The position numbers and the translations under genes were made by a program. 62,124 nt of DNA from Rhodopila globiformis (GTDB taxonomy: Bacteria; Pseudomonadota; Alphaproteobacteria; Acetobacterales; Acetobacteraceae), in contig NZ_NHRY01000219.1 of the NCBI RefSeq assembly GCF_002937115.1, forward strand, positions 1 to 62,124, in the 5' to 3' direction. The notes beneath the pieces are model-generated. The model was not told where the DNA came from, did not search any database, and was given only the letters and a program-made list of their open reading frames with translations. Shown here piece by piece: positions 36,199 through 46,085 of this stretch; within the stretch, counting starts at the first letter, position 1; every line of letters starts with the position of its first letter.

Positions 36199-36566
36199 GA
36201 CTCTACGGCGCGCATTTCAAGGGGGACGCCGAGCCCGTCCTGGTCACCGAGGGCTTCTCCTGGGGCGCGCTGATCCTCGGCCCGCTGTGGCTCGCCGCGC
36301 ACCGCGCCTGGGTCGCCGCCGCGCTCAGCTTCGCCGCCTATGTGTTCATCGCCGCCCTGGCGCCGGAGCCGGCCGCCACCGTCCTGACCCTGGGCCTCGC
36401 GCTGATCCTCGGCCTGATCGGCAATGACCTGCGCTCCTGGGCGTTGGAGCACCGAGGCTATGTCCTGGTGCATATCCTCGCCGGCCGCAACGCCGAGGAA
36501 GCCTGGATGCGGCTGCTGGAGCACCGCCCGGACCTCGTGCACCACTTCCGGCCGGGAGTCGCGTGA
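36195..36566 (+). CDS. DUF2628-family small membrane protein
   Basis: About 123 residues from GTG 36195, overlapping the hisB stop by 4 bp. Opens [11 protein letters not shown], then [20 protein letters not shown], with hydrophobic segments [17 protein letters not shown] and [19 protein letters not shown]2628 proteins share the FxWxAxxFGPLWxLxxR-like motif seen here. Function unknown. Its position in the his operon is common in alphaproteobacteria and does not by itself imply a role in histidine synthesis. Confidence 0.85.
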   Translation: MRLYGAHFKGDAEPVLVTEGFSWGALILGPLWLAAHRAWVAAALSFAAYVFIAALAPEPAATVLTLGLALILGLIGNDLRSWALEHRGYVLVHILAGRNAEEAWMRLLEHRPDLVHHFRPGVA

Positions 36567-37201
36567 TGCGCATCGCCGTCGTTGACTACGGCAGCGGCAA
36601 CCTCGCCTCGGCCTCGCGCGCGCTGGCGCTGGCGGCGGAACGGGCCGGGATCGCGGCGACCGTCGCGGTCACGGCCGATCCGGCGGTGGTCGCCGCCGCG
36701 GACCGGATCGTGCTGCCGGGCCAGGGGGCGTTCGCCGATTGCGCCGCCGGCCTCGCCGCCGTGCCGGGCATGCGCGACGCGATCGAAACCGCGACCGCCG
36801 GCGGCACGCCGTTCCTGGGCATCTGCGTCGGCATGCAACTGATGGCCGAGCGCGGGCTGGAGCATCACGTCACCCCCGGATTCGGCTGGATCAAGGGCGA
36901 CGTGGCCGAGATGCCGGCGCCCGGCCTGCGCCTGCCGCAGATGGGCTGGAACGGCCTGCAGTTCGTCCCCGGTTCGCACCCGCTGCTGGACGGGCTGGCG
37001 CCGGACGACCACGTGTATTTCGTGCATAGCTACGCCCTGACCGGCGGCGCGCCGGCGGAGACGATCGCCACCACCGACTACGGCGGCACGGTCGCGGCCA
37101 TCGTCGTCGCCGGCAACCGCGCCGGTACCCAGTTCCATGTGGAAAAGAGCCAGGATGTCGGCATCCGGCTGCTGAGCAACTTCCTGCGCTGGACGCCCTG
37201 A
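36566..37201 (+). CDS. hisH: Imidazole glycerol phosphate synthase, glutaminase subunit
   Basis: Class I glutamine amidotransferase that feeds ammonia to HisF. 211 residues. It opens [20 protein letters not shown]; the nucleophile Cys is in FLGICVGMQLMAERG, and the His/Glu pair is in GTQFHVEKSQDVG. ATG 36566 overlaps the previous stop; GTG 36563 is also possible. Followed after 2 bp by the GNAT gene. Confidence 0.97.
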   Translation: MRIAVVDYGSGNLASASRALALAAERAGIAATVAVTADPAVVAAADRIVLPGQGAFADCAAGLAAVPGMRDAIETATAGGTPFLGICVGMQLMAERGLEHHVTPGFGWIKGDVAEMPAPGLRLPQMGWNGLQFVPGSHPLLDGLAPDDHVYFVHSYALTGGAPAETIATTDYGGTVAAIVVAGNRAGTQFHVEKSQDVGIRLLSNFLRWTP

Positions 37202-37203
37202 CC

Positions 37204-37770
37204 ATGGTGGAGTCCCCCGACAAGCCCGCACCCGACCTGTTCGTCGAACGGGTGAAGGAATTCAACGACCACGACATGGACACGCTGTGCGAGGCCACCG
37301 ACGCCGCCATCATCGACGGCGGCGGCTTCGGCTGGGTCAACCCGCCCGGCCGCCGCGCGCTGGAAACCTATTTCCGCGGCGTCCTGCTGGTGCCCGAGCG
37401 GGAACTGTTCGTCGCCCGGCTGAACGGCGACATCGTCGGCTCCGCCATCCTGGTCCGCCCGCCGCGCAACAACGAGGCGCAGGCCTTCGCCGCCAGCCTG
37501 ATGCACGCCTATGTCGCGCCCTATGCCCGCGGCCACGGCCTGGCCCGCAAGCTGACCAAGGCGGTGGAGGACCGGGCCCGCGAGCTCGGCTACCACATCA
37601 TGAACCTGGACGTGCGGGAGACCCAGACGGCGGCGATCCGGCTGTACCAGTCGATGGGCTACGTCCGCTGGGGCGAGCATCCTGAGTATGCCCTCGTCCG
37701 CGGCCAGTCGGTCACGGGCTTCTTCTACTACAAGCGGCTGCGGCCGCGGAAAAACGGCGGCGGCCAATGA
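37204..37770 (+). CDS. GNAT-family N-acetyltransferase
   Basis: 188 residues. The acetyl-CoA binding loop is seen in [20 protein letters not shown], and the C-terminal GNAT pattern in [20 protein letters not shown]. Sits between hisH and hisA, overlapping the hisA start as ATGA, so it is tightly co-translated with the histidine genes. The acceptor is unknown. A link to histidine metabolism is only positional. Confidence 0.88.
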   Translation: MVESPDKPAPDLFVERVKEFNDHDMDTLCEATDAAIIDGGGFGWVNPPGRRALETYFRGVLLVPERELFVARLNGDIVGSAILVRPPRNNEAQAFAASLMHAYVAPYARGHGLARKLTKAVEDRARELGYHIMNLDVRETQTAAIRLYQSMGYVRWGEHPEYALVRGQSVTGFFYYKRLRPRKNGGGQ

Positions 37771-38504
37771 CGACACTGACGATCTACCCGGCCATCGACC
37801 TCAAGGACGGGCAATGCGTACGGCTGCGGCGCGGAGAGATGGACCAGGCGACGGTGTATGCCGACGACCCGGGGGCGCAGGCGCGGGCATGGCGCGATGC
37901 CGGCTTCCTCTGGCTGCATGTCGTCGACCTGAACGGCGCCTTCGCCGGGCGGCCGGTGAACGCCGCGGCGGTGCATGCGATCCTGGAGGCGGTGCGGCTG
38001 CCGGTGCAGCTTGGCGGGGGCATCCGCGACCTGGCAGGCATCGCCGCCTGGCTGGAGGCTGGTGTCAGCCGCGTCATCCTGGGCAGCGCCGCGGCAAAGA
38101 ATCCGGCGCTGGTGCTGGACGCCTGCAAGGCCTTCCCGGGCCGTATCGCCGTCGGCATCGACGCGCGCGACGGCTTCGTCGCCACGGAAGGCTGGGCGGA
38201 ATCCTCGGCCATGCCGGCGGCGGATCTTGGTCTGCGCTTCGAGGACGCCGGCGTGTCGGCGATCATCTATACCGACATCGGCCGCGACGGCATGCTGAGC
38301 GGGCTGAACCTGGAGCAGACCGTTGCCCTGTCCGCCCGGCTGACCACGCCGGTGATCGCCTCGGGCGGGGTCGGCTCGCTGGCTGACCTGGCGGCGCTGA
38401 GGCAGGCGGCGGCGGGGACGCGAATCGAAGGCGTGATCGTCGGCCGGGCGTTGTATGACGGACGGGTGAATCCGGCCGAGGCGCTGGCGCTGTTCGCCGG
38501 TTGA
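37767..38504 (+). CDS. hisA: ProFAR isomerase (phosphoribosylformimino-AICAR-P isomerase)
   Basis: TIM-barrel enzyme of histidine synthesis, 245 residues. First-half Asp in [14 protein letters not shown], second catalytic Asp in [14 protein letters not shown]; phosphate loops QLGGGIRD and IASGGVGS. The start overlaps the GNAT stop. A 168-bp gap with no gene follows before hisF; it contains CGTATCAGGAT, the outer end of the repeat seen at 9590. Confidence 0.97.
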   Translation: MTTLTIYPAIDLKDGQCVRLRRGEMDQATVYADDPGAQARAWRDAGFLWLHVVDLNGAFAGRPVNAAAVHAILEAVRLPVQLGGGIRDLAGIAAWLEAGVSRVILGSAAAKNPALVLDACKAFPGRIAVGIDARDGFVATEGWAESSAMPAADLGLRFEDAGVSAIIYTDIGRDGMLSGLNLEQTVALSARLTTPVIASGGVGSLADLAALRQAAAGTRIEGVIVGRALYDGRVNPAEALALFAG

Positions 38505-38672
38505 GGGGTGGATGATGCCATGCGTATCAGGATAAGCGGATCGGAGGAGCGAGGTCTGCCTGACATAGACGCGGATGACCCGGTGTTTGATCGGGCCATA
38601 TGTGCATGTGCACGGCGGCGCTGTGGATATTGTCCTTGCATCCGCGACCATCGCGTCTTCTAAAGCGCGGCT

Positions 38673-39443
38673 ATGTTGAAACTTCGCGTCATTCCTTGTC
38701 TGGACGTAAAGGACGGCCGCGTCGTCAAGGGCGTGAACTTCGTCTCCCTGCGCGACGCCGGCGACCCGGTGGAGCAGGCGGCGGTCTATGATGCCGCCGG
38801 CGCCGACGAACTGACGTTTCTTGACATTACCGCCAGCCACGAGAACCGGGACACCATCCTGGATGTTGTCTCCCGGACCGCCGCGCGCGTCTTCCTGCCT
38901 TTGACCGTCGGCGGCGGCATCCGCTCGATCGAGGACATGCGCCGTTTGCTGCTCGCCGGAACCGACAAGTGCAGCGTCAACTCCGCCGCCGTGGCCCGCC
39001 CGGACCTGGTGCGGGAGGCGGCGACGAAATTCGGCAGCCAGTGCGTCGTGGTGGCGGTGGACGCCAAGCAGAGCGCGCCTGGCAAGTGGGAGGTGTTCAC
39101 CCACGGCGGACGGCGTCCCACCGGCATTGATGCGATCGCCTGGTGCCAGCAGGTGGTGTCGCTGGGCGCGGGCGAGATCCTGCTGACCAGCATGGACCGT
39201 GACGGCACCGGCGCCGGGTTCGACCTGGACCTGCTGCGCGCGGCATGCGGTGCGGTGCGGGTGCCGGTGGTGGCCTCGGGCGGCGTCGGCACCCTGGCGC
39301 ATTTCGTCGAAGGGGCGCGGGCGGGGGCCACGGGATTGCTGGCCGCCTCGGTGTTCCACTTCGGCACGTTCACGATTGCTCAGGTGAAACAGGCGCTGGC
39401 GGATGCCGGGCTGCCGGTGCGCCTGACCCGCAAGGCTGCCTGA
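38673..39443 (+). CDS. hisF: Imidazole glycerol phosphate synthase, cyclase subunit
   Basis: 256 residues. Starts [20 protein letters not shown] (catalytic Asp 11) with the second Asp in [11 protein letters not shown], and phosphate loops [10 protein letters not shown] and [11 protein letters not shown]. Works with HisH. Separated from hisA by 168 bp, so it may have its own promoter in addition to read-through. Followed after 2 bp by hisE. Confidence 0.97.
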   Translation: MLKLRVIPCLDVKDGRVVKGVNFVSLRDAGDPVEQAAVYDAAGADELTFLDITASHENRDTILDVVSRTAARVFLPLTVGGGIRSIEDMRRLLLAGTDKCSVNSAAVARPDLVREAATKFGSQCVVVAVDAKQSAPGKWEVFTHGGRRPTGIDAIAWCQQVVSLGAGEILLTSMDRDGTGAGFDLDLLRAACGAVRVPVVASGGVGTLAHFVEGARAGATGLLAASVFHFGTFTIAQVKQALADAGLPVRLTRKAA

Positions 39444-39445
39444 CC

Positions 39446-39907
39446 ATGGCCAAGACCGACAAGAAGAAGGCGGCGCCGCGCCTGCCCAAGGCGGCCAAGC
39501 CGGCGAAGGCGAAGAAGGCACGCATCCTGCCGCCGCCGCCGCACGCCGCCGGCATCGACGTGCTCGATCGGCTGTTCGCCGTGGTCGAGAGCCGGCGCGA
39601 CGGGGATCCCGAGGCCAGCCACTCGGCCCGGCTGCTGTCGCGCGGCGTGGCCAAGGTGGCGCAGAAGTTCGGCGAGGAAGCGGTCGAGTGCCTGATCGAG
39701 GCGGTGGCCGGCAACCATGACGCCCTGGTCGCGGAAAGCGCCGACGTGCTGTATCACCTGATCGTCCTGTGGGTTTCGTCCGGCGTCACCGCAACCGAGG
39801 TCTGGACCGAGCTGGCGCGCCGGGAAGGGATCAGCGGCATTGCCGAGAAAGCGGCGCGGGCGAAGCCGGCCGCGGCGCTGAAATTCGGGACGTCGAAGCT
39901 GCCCTGA
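39446..39907 (+). CDS. hisE: Phosphoribosyl-ATP pyrophosphatase
   Basis: Second step of histidine synthesis. The MazG-like helical domain shows [40 protein letters not shown] and [17 protein letters not shown], with the metal-binding EEAVE and ESADVLYH residues. 153 residues, about 40 longer than usual; the extra N-terminal part is Lys/Ala/Pro-rich ([18 protein letters not shown]). An internal start after this tail would give normal length but none with a better site is seen. Confidence 0.93.
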   Translation: MAKTDKKKAAPRLPKAAKPAKAKKARILPPPPHAAGIDVLDRLFAVVESRRDGDPEASHSARLLSRGVAKVAQKFGEEAVECLIEAVAGNHDALVAESADVLYHLIVLWVSSGVTATEVWTELARREGISGIAEKAARAKPAAALKFGTSKLP

Positions 39908-40030
39908 ACCGCCGCGTCATTCCCGCCCGGGCCTGCCCATCCGGGCCTCCCCATTGGGACGTCCCCATCTGGCCTGACGGCGGCAACCGTCGTAGAACCG
40001 TTGCGGTGCCACGCTTCAGGAGACGCCATC

Positions 40031-40408
40031 ATGCCGGTCAGCGGCCTGCCGCCCTACGATTCGCAGAACATCTTCGCGCGCATCCTGCGTGGCGAGATCC
40101 CGTGCCGGAAGGTGTTCGAGAACGAGTTCGCCCTGGCGTTCCACGACATCAACCCGCAGGCGCCGGTGCATGTGCTGGTGATTCCGAAGGGCCCCTACTG
40201 CTCGTTCGCCGATTTCGCCGCCACGGCGCCTGAGGCGGACATCGCCGGGTTCTTCCGGACGGTCGGGACGGTGGCGAAGGACCTGGGCCTGGAAGCGCCG
40301 GGCTACCGGATGCTGGCCAACATGGGCGAGCACAGCGGGCAGGAGGTGCCGCACTTCCACGTCCACCTGTTCGGCGGCCGTCCGCTGGGGCGGATGATCC
40401 CGGGCTGA
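40031..40408 (+). CDS. HIT-family nucleotide-binding hydrolase (HINT type)
   Basis: About 125 residues from ATG 40031 with AGGAGA upstream. The N-terminal NIFARILRGEIPC and C-terminal GQEVPHFHVHLFGGR (histidine triad HxHxH) are typical of HINT proteins, which hydrolyse nucleoside phosphoramidates and adenylates. It follows hisE, a conserved order in alphaproteobacteria. The role in histidine synthesis is not shown. Confidence 0.93.
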   Translation: MPVSGLPPYDSQNIFARILRGEIPCRKVFENEFALAFHDINPQAPVHVLVIPKGPYCSFADFAATAPEADIAGFFRTVGTVAKDLGLEAPGYRMLANMGEHSGQEVPHFHVHLFGGRPLGRMIPG

Positions 40409-40432
40409 GCGGCGCGGAGCGAAACAGTCTTT

Positions 40433-40488
40433 CCACAGCAGACCGCAGGCCGTCTCATGCGTCCCAACTTACCTGCGGTCTGCTGTAG
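40433..40488. repeat. Collapsed family A repeat (56 bp)
   Basis: CACAGCAGACCGCAGG and ACCTGCGGTCTGCTGTAG are separated by only about 20 bp (CCGTCTCATGCGTCCCAACTT), so the internal hairpin module is lost. It lies between two convergent genes and could act as a bidirectional terminator. Confidence 0.8.
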
Positions 40489-40626
40489 CCAGCCGGCGAC
40501 GCCGCGATGACGGAAAATGGACGAGGCCGGTGCCACCCCGTCATGACGGCCGGCGTCCGGAACCGCATTTTCACGGCAGAGGCAAGGGCCGCTCGCGTGT
40601 TCCGCCATCGCGGTGCCGGGATTGCC

Positions 40627-41184
40627 TCAGCTGCTGGCCTGCATCTGCTCCCGCATGCGGCGGGCGCGGGCCAGGACCTTGTTCTCGATGTCGCCGACGG
40701 TCTGGTCCGACACCGGCGAATCGACCCACTGGCCGTTCTGCAGCACCTGGCGGAAGATCTTCACCCGCACGCCGTCGCTGCGCAGCTCGCGGCTGAGGAT
40801 GTAGATCGTCGCCTTGAACCGCTCCCCGGTGGTGCCGGGCGGGGTATACCAGTCGGTGATGATGACGCCGCCGAACGGATCGGCCGAGGCCAGCGGCATG
40901 AAGGCGATTGTATCCAGGGCGCCGCGCCACAGGAAGGCGTTGACGCCGACGCCGGTACCCGGGCCGGCGCTGTCCTGGTCGCTGCTGTCCTTGCCGAAGG
41001 TGACGCCGCTGCCATCGCCGCCCATGGCCTGGGCCGACGGCGCACTTGCCGAGCCGCTGCCAACGCTCGCGAAGCCCGGCGGGGTCGGGGTGGACTTGGC
41101 GGAATCGGAGGAGCACGCCGCGACTGCCAGCACGGCCAGCACGGCCGCGGGAAAGAGACGGGTGCTGAACGAGGTGGAACGCAT
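40627..41184 (-). CDS. DUF3576 lipoprotein
   Basis: 185 residues from ATG 41184 (MRSTSFSTRLFPAAVLAVLA). Lipobox LAVAAC near residue 24, then a Ser/Pro/Gly-rich linker and the DUF3576 domain: VNAFLWRGALDTIAFMPLAS, ADPFGGVIITDWYTPPG and ERFKATIYILSRELRSDGVR. Expected to be an outer-membrane lipoprotein facing the periplasm. The family is mostly alphaproteobacterial and without assigned function. Confidence 0.88.
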   Translation of the reverse strand: MRSTSFSTRLFPAAVLAVLAVAACSSDSAKSTPTPPGFASVGSGSASAPSAQAMGGDGSGVTFGKDSSDQDSAGPGTGVGVNAFLWRGALDTIAFMPLASADPFGGVIITDWYTPPGTTGERFKATIYILSRELRSDGVRVKIFRQVLQNGQWVDSPVSDQTVGDIENKVLARARRMREQMQASS

Positions 41185-41489
41185 CGCGTTGGCTTGCCTT
41201 TGGTTCTCGATCTGTCGGGAGGCGCAGTCTTTAACGCCGCCACGGCCGGTCAGCAATCGCCATTGTGCAGCCCGCCACCGGTGGCTGGCCGGGCGTGCTT
41301 CTTCCTCGTCATCGCCTGGAGGGGCCACATAAGGGGCCACACAAGCGCTAAGCGACAGCAAACCGCAGGTCGGTTGGGACGGGACGACGGCGTTCCTTCA
41401 GCGTCATGGCGGGCGCAGGCCCACCATGACGTTGTGGCAACGGCCGTGCCACCAGCCCGTCAAGTCAGCGCCCATGCGGACAAGCCGTG
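41185..41489. other. Gap with half family A repeat
   Basis: CAGCAAACCGCAGGTCGG (from 41355) is a left end of family A, followed by GTCATGGCGGGCGCAGGCCC and CACCATGACG, a short version of the hairpin. The right end is missing. No gene. Confidence 0.5.
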
Positions 41490-42149
41490 TCATGACGGGG
41501 AACGAATGGTTCCGGCCGGCATGGCCGCGCTGTGTCGAGGCTGTTGCGGCCGCGGGTTATTTTCGGGCGACAGCGCGGTAATCGCCCCTGCGGCCCGGCA
41601 GCAACCGGCCGGCAGCCGCCATATGGAAGCGCCGTCCACGCCGCCGAGCGCACCCAGGCGCATCCCGGTCCCACCCGAGGGCAGCCGCCGCGCCATCGTC
41701 CCCCAGCGCAGCGGCCCCAGGCCCGGCGCGCCCGGGTGGCTGGCGGTGGGGAACGCCGGCGACAGGAACGCCAGCAGCGCGCCGGCGCGCGCGGCCCGGC
41801 GCATCTCGGCGACGGAATGCGCCGAACTGGTCACCACCCCGCGCGGCCGGAGCGGCCCCGGCCAGCGTCCGCCACGCAGGTGCACGCCCGCCCCCAGCGC
41901 AGCCGCCAGCCGCGCATCGCCTGCCACCACCAGCAGCAGGCGGCGGGCGCGGCAGATCCGCGCCACCGCGGCGCGCGGATCGGGCAGGCGCCGATCGTCG
42001 GTAAACAGCCAGAGACGGGGCAGCCGGGACAGCGTGCCCCGGGTCGTCCGGTCGTGCCGCAGCAACCGGCGTTCGTCCCGGCGGCGCATCACGCCGCCCG
42101 CGGCGCCGGGCCCCGGCCGCAGGCCCCAGGCAAGCAGTTTCCGGTCCAC
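41490..42149 (-). CDS. Thiamine phosphate synthase / TenI-like protein, shortened
   Basis: 219 residues. LPRLWLFTDDRRLPDP, LLLVVAGDARLAAALGAGVH, VVTSSAHSVAEMRRA and the motif FLSPAFPTASHPGAP with ALGGVDG are typical of the TMP/TenI TIM barrel. The segment between LPDP and CRARRLLLV is shorter than in relatives I recall, and the last 35 residues (from ALSPENNP) look like read-through into non-coding sequence. It ends 1 bp from the acyl-CoA ligase stop and is transcribed after it. Thiamine synthase activity is doubtful. Confidence 0.65.
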   Translation of the reverse strand: MDRKLLAWGLRPGPGAAGGVMRRRDERRLLRHDRTTRGTLSRLPRLWLFTDDRRLPDPRAAVARICRARRLLLVVAGDARLAAALGAGVHLRGGRWPGPLRPRGVVTSSAHSVAEMRRAARAGALLAFLSPAFPTASHPGAPGLGPLRWGTMARRLPSGGTGMRLGALGGVDGASIWRLPAGCCRAAGAITALSPENNPRPQQPRHSAAMPAGTIRSPS

Positions 42150-42150
42150 G

Positions 42151-43788
42151 CTATGGCTTCAGGTAGTGATCCTTGTAGCGGGCCCGCAGCGCTGTCTTCT
42201 GCAGCTTGCCGGTGGCGGTGTGCGGCAGGTCCGGCACCACGATCACCTCGTCCGGCAGCCACCACTTGGCGACCTTGCCTTCATAGATCGCCAGCACCGA
42301 GGCGGGATCGACCGTCCGCCCCGGCCGCGGCACCACCAGCAGCAGCGGGCGCTCGTCCCATTTCGGGTGCGTCGCGGCCACCACCGCCGCCTCGGCGACG
42401 TCGGGATGCGACACGGCGATGTTCTCCAGCGTGATCGAGCTGATCCACTCGCCGCCCGACTTGATCACGTCCTTCGACCGGTCGGTGATCTCCATGAACC
42501 CGTCCGGGTCGATCGTCGCCACGTCGCCGGTGGCGAACCAGCCGTCCTGGTCCAGCGCGCTGCCAGGCTGGTCGCCGTAATAGGCGCTGGCGATCCACGG
42601 GCCGCGCACCTTCAGGTCGCCGAACGCGACGCCGTCCCAGGGCAGTTCCTTGCCCTCGCCGTCGACGATCTTCATGTCGATGCCGGGCAGGATGCGGCCC
42701 TGCTTCAGCATGTGGCGCGTCGCCTCGGCGTCCGACAGGCTGAGCTGCGGCAGCTTCGGGGCGTTGAAGGTGCCGACCGGGCTAAGCTCGGTCATGCCCC
42801 AGCCGTGCTCGACCTGCACGCCGTATTCGTCGCGGAACGCCTCGATCAGCAGCGGCGGCGCGGCCGAGCCGCCGGTCATGATGCGCGTCACCGTCTCCAG
42901 CCGCTCGCCGCTGGCGCGCAGGTGCTGCAGCAGGCCGAGCCAGACCGTCGGCACGCCGGAGGTGAAGGTGACCCGCTCGGTGTTCAGCAGGTTGGCCATC
43001 GAGGCGCCGTCCAGGTGCCGCCCGGGCAGCACCAGCGCGGACCCGGTCAGCGCCGCGGCATACGGGATGCCCCAGGCGTTGACGTGGAACATCGGCACCA
43101 CCGGCAGAACGCGGCTGGTGCTGCGGATATCCAGCACGTCCGGCAACGCGATGGCATAAGCGTGCAGCCAGGTCGAGCGGTGACTGTATAGCACGCCCTT
43201 CGGCCGCCCGGTGGTGCCCGAGGTGTAGCACAGCGCGCTGGCAGTATTCTCGTCGAAGGTCGGCCAGGCGTAGTCCTCGTCAGCCGCGTCCATAAGCTGC
43301 TCGTAGCAGGCGAGCGTCATGCCCGGCGCCAGCGTCACCTCCGGCATGGCGGCGGGATCGGCCAGGATGACGACTGTCTTGACGCAGTCGGCGATCTTCG
43401 GCGCGATCAGGCTGACCAGCGGGGCGAAGGTGACGTCGACGAACAGGACTTTGTCCTGCGCGTGGTTGATGATGTAGGCGATGTCGTCGGGATGCAGGCG
43501 CGGGTTGATGGTGTGGCAGATCGCCTCCATGCCCGGTGCCGCGTAGTACACCTCCAGGTGGCGATAGCCGTTCCAGGCCAGGGTCCCGACGCGGTCCTCG
43601 CGGCCGACGCCCAGGCGCTGCAGGGCGCGCACCAGCCGGCGGGAGCGGCACTCGACATCGGCCCAGGTATAGCGGTGGGCGGTGTTCTCGTGGGTGCGCG
43701 AGATCACCTCGCCGGTCCCGTGATGCCGTGCCGCATGGGTCAGGATCGCGGAAATCATCAGGCTGTGCGACTGCATCAAGCCGAGCAT
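42151..43788 (-). CDS. Medium/long-chain fatty acyl-CoA ligase (AMP-binding, AlkK-like)
   Basis: About 545 residues. Adenylate-forming motifs: [21 protein letters not shown], the GWFATGD motif and [16 protein letters not shown] with a late catalytic Lys in GKLQKT. The N-terminus [16 protein letters not shown] is typical of AlkK-type ligases. ATG 43788 is preferred over ATG 43794, since AGGAGG lies 8 bp before it. Makes acyl-CoA from free acids, probably for beta-oxidation; chain length is not determined here. Confidence 0.9.
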   Translation of the reverse strand: MLGLMQSHSLMISAILTHAARHHGTGEVISRTHENTAHRYTWADVECRSRRLVRALQRLGVGREDRVGTLAWNGYRHLEVYYAAPGMEAICHTINPRLHPDDIAYIINHAQDKVLFVDVTFAPLVSLIAPKIADCVKTVVILADPAAMPEVTLAPGMTLACYEQLMDAADEDYAWPTFDENTASALCYTSGTTGRPKGVLYSHRSTWLHAYAIALPDVLDIRSTSRVLPVVPMFHVNAWGIPYAAALTGSALVLPGRHLDGASMANLLNTERVTFTSGVPTVWLGLLQHLRASGERLETVTRIMTGGSAAPPLLIEAFRDEYGVQVEHGWGMTELSPVGTFNAPKLPQLSLSDAEATRHMLKQGRILPGIDMKIVDGEGKELPWDGVAFGDLKVRGPWIASAYYGDQPGSALDQDGWFATGDVATIDPDGFMEITDRSKDVIKSGGEWISSITLENIAVSHPDVAEAAVVAATHPKWDERPLLLVVPRPGRTVDPASVLAIYEGKVAKWWLPDEVIVVPDLPHTATGKLQKTALRARYKDHYLKP

Positions 43789-44064
43789 GGCCATTGCCTC
43801 CTGGTTGTTGTTCGCTGCGCCGGATCAAGGGCTTCGGTCCGCCTGCAACGCCTGTTCGGGCCGGTGGTGACGATAATCCATTCCGGAGTGAAACGGGAAG
43901 GTAGGCTGGCGGGCCATGGCCATCAGGATAGAGGATCCAGCGGAGCAAGGTCGTCTCCCCATCGTCATGGCCGGGCGTGTCCCTACCGGATGCACAGAGT
44001 CCGGGAACGATCCGCTGCAGCCGTGGGCTCATACTGTCATCGCCGGTGCTGGTTTCACCGACGG
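43789..44064. other. Intergenic region with repeat modules
   Basis: No gene. At 43917-43960 an outer repeat end (CATCAGGATAGAGGATCCAG, CGGAGCAAGG) is followed by GTCATGGCCGGGCGTGTCCC and the segment GGATGCACAGAGTCCGGGAA, also seen near 50320. These lead directly into family B. Confidence 0.5.
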
Positions 44065-44249
44065 CAATCAAGCGAACACGGAGTTGCACGGTGTTGGCAC
44101 GGAGTTCCGCAGAGAACGTTGATCATGCGCGTCGCACGAAGCGCATCAAATGATCGGACGCCGCCAAGGAGGCGATCATGCTGCGGCCGCCCTGGAAGAC
44201 TCTGCGCAACTCCGTGCGAACACCGTGGAACTCCGTGTCCGCTTGATTG
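44065..44249. repeat. Intergenic repeat family B, full copy (185 bp)
   Basis: CAATCAAGCGAACACGGAG on the left and CTCCGTGTCCGCTTGATTG on the right. Inner blocks GCACGGAGTTCCGCAGAG and GACTCTGCGCAACTCCGTGC also pair. The loop holds CCGCCAAGGAGGCGATCATG, similar to the 15438-15621 loop but inverted. No gene follows until 44613. Confidence 0.85.
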
Positions 44250-44612
44250 CGGTGGCAAACCCGCCCCAGCCCCATCCCGGTCGGCACCACGCCCCTCGCC
44301 AGATGCGTGCGGGTCACACGACGGCGAGGCGGCCCTGCGCATCCTCGGCCGGTTGCCTGTCCGCCAAACGCGCATCGGCGCGGCGACAAGGCGGCAACGT
44401 TCCCAGGCATCGGGCGAGCGCCTGGCTCGGCGGTTGTTTCCAGGTTCTGTGCATGCGGTAGGGCGTGTCGCGGCCATGACGATAAGGCAATGGACCTGGC
44501 GCCAACTCCTTCTCCAACCGCGGCAGCGAGGTGGTGGGCACCGCGGGTTCGCGTTTGCCGCGGGACGATCCATCATCGGCTGTCCATGTCCAACACGGGG
44601 AGGAAACCGCGC

Positions 44613-45359
44613 ATGCAGGACGTTATGATCGTGACCGGCGGCAGCCAGGGCATCGGCGCCGCGGTGGCTCGCCTTGCCGCCGCGCGCGGCTACAAGGTGG
44701 CGCTGACCTACCAGTCGAACCAGGCGATGGCCGACGCGGTCGTGGCCGACATCAAGGCCGCCGGCGGCACGGCGATCGCGGTGCGCGCCGAGATGGCGGA
44801 CGAGGCGTCGATCCTGGCGCTGTACCGCACGGTGGACGAAACCTTCGGGCCGCTGACCGCGCTGGTCAACAACGCCGGCACGCCGGGGCCGATGGGCCGG
44901 ATCGACACGGTGACCACCGCGATCCTCGACACCGTGCTGGCGGTGAACGTCCGCGCGCCGTTCCTGATGATCCGCGAGGCCGTGGCGCGCATGGCGACCG
45001 ACCGCGGCGGGAAGGGCGGCGCCATCGTCAACATTTCGTCACGCGCCGCCGAGCTGGGCGGGGCCGGCGAATGGATCCACTACGCCGCCTCGAAAGGCGC
45101 GCTGGACAGCCTGACCGTCGGCGCGGCCAAGGAACTGGCGACGCGCGGCATCCGGGTGAACGCGGTCAGCCCCGGCCTGATCCAGACCGACCTGCACGCC
45201 CGCGCCGGCCTGCCGGACCGGCTGAACAAGCTGGTGGGCGGCGTGCCGATGGCCCGCGTCGGCAGCGTCGAGGAAGTCGCCACCGCGGTGCTGTGGCTGC
45301 TGTCGCCGGAAGCGTCGTATATTACCGGCGTCATCGTGCCGATTTCCGGAGGGCGTTGA
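44613..45359 (+). CDS. SDR-family oxidoreductase
   Basis: 248 residues. Rossmann motif VTGGSQGIGAAVARLA, NNAG in ALVNNAGTPG, Ser in VNISSRAAELGG and catalytic YAASKGA (YxxxK), with the late VSPGLIQTDLHARAG loop. Classic short-chain dehydrogenase/reductase. ATG 44613 has GGGGAGG upstream at a fitting distance; ATG 44586 is possible. Followed after 1 bp by a second SDR, so both are translated together. Substrate unknown. Confidence 0.9.
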   Translation: MQDVMIVTGGSQGIGAAVARLAAARGYKVALTYQSNQAMADAVVADIKAAGGTAIAVRAEMADEASILALYRTVDETFGPLTALVNNAGTPGPMGRIDTVTTAILDTVLAVNVRAPFLMIREAVARMATDRGGKGGAIVNISSRAAELGGAGEWIHYAASKGALDSLTVGAAKELATRGIRVNAVSPGLIQTDLHARAGLPDRLNKLVGGVPMARVGSVEEVATAVLWLLSPEASYITGVIVPISGGR

Positions 45360-45360
45360 G

Positions 45361-46053
45361 ATGGATCTGAAAACCGCATTGATTGTCGGTGTTGGCCCGG
45401 GGCTGAGCGCCTCGCTGGCGCGGCTGTTCGCGAAGCACGGGCTGCAGGTGGCGATGGCCGCCCGCAACCCGGACAAGCTGGCGAAGCTGGCCGAGGAAAC
45501 CGCCGGCACCACCTTCGCCTGCGAGGCGACCGAACCTGAAGAGGTCGCCGCCCTGTTCGACGTGGTTCTCGCCACCCAGGGCGTGCCCGACATCGTCGTC
45601 TACAACGCCAGCGCGCGCGCCCACGGCCCGGTGACCGGGATCGATCCGTCCCAGGTGGCGCGGGCGATCGCGGTCAGCGCCTATGGCGGGTTCCTGGTGG
45701 CGCAGCAGGCGGCGCGGCACATGGTGTCACGCGGCTCCGGCGTGATCCTGCTGACCGGGGCCTCGGCCAGCGTGAAGGGCTATCCGAACTCCTCGGCATT
45801 CGCGATGGGCAAGTTCGCGTTGCGCGGCCTGGCCTCGGCCCTGGCGCGGGAGCTGGCGCCGCAGGGGGTGCACGTGGCGCATTTCGTCATCGACGGCTCG
45901 ATCCGCAGCGCGACCCGGCCCGATCCGCAGGACAGCCCCGACAGCACGCTGGACCCGGACGCGATCGCCGAGACCTATTGGCAGGTGGCGAACCAGCCAC
46001 GCAGCGCCTGGACGTGGGAGGTGGAACTGCGGCCCTGGGTGGAGAAGTTCTAG
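45361..46053 (+). CDS. SDR-family protein with Phe at the catalytic Tyr position
   Basis: 230 residues. The nucleotide site is LIVGVGPGLSASLARLFAKHG, an altered TGxxxGxG, and the active region reads SSAFAMGKFALRGLA where classic SDRs have YxxxK; here Phe replaces Tyr while Lys stays. The end HVAHFVIDGSIRS is typical of a known atypical SDR group. May act without classical catalysis, or use another acid. Directly follows the first SDR. Confidence 0.85.
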   Translation: MDLKTALIVGVGPGLSASLARLFAKHGLQVAMAARNPDKLAKLAEETAGTTFACEATEPEEVAALFDVVLATQGVPDIVVYNASARAHGPVTGIDPSQVARAIAVSAYGGFLVAQQAARHMVSRGSGVILLTGASASVKGYPNSSAFAMGKFALRGLASALARELAPQGVHVAHFVIDGSIRSATRPDPQDSPDSTLDPDAIAETYWQVANQPRSAWTWEVELRPWVEKF

Positions 46054-46085
46054 CGGCCTGCCGGCATGGCCTGGCTGAACGTCTT

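Noticed and set aside
38505..38672. Possible leader peptide or attenuator between hisA and hisF
   Set aside because: No His-rich short frame and no terminator-like stem with a T run could be found.
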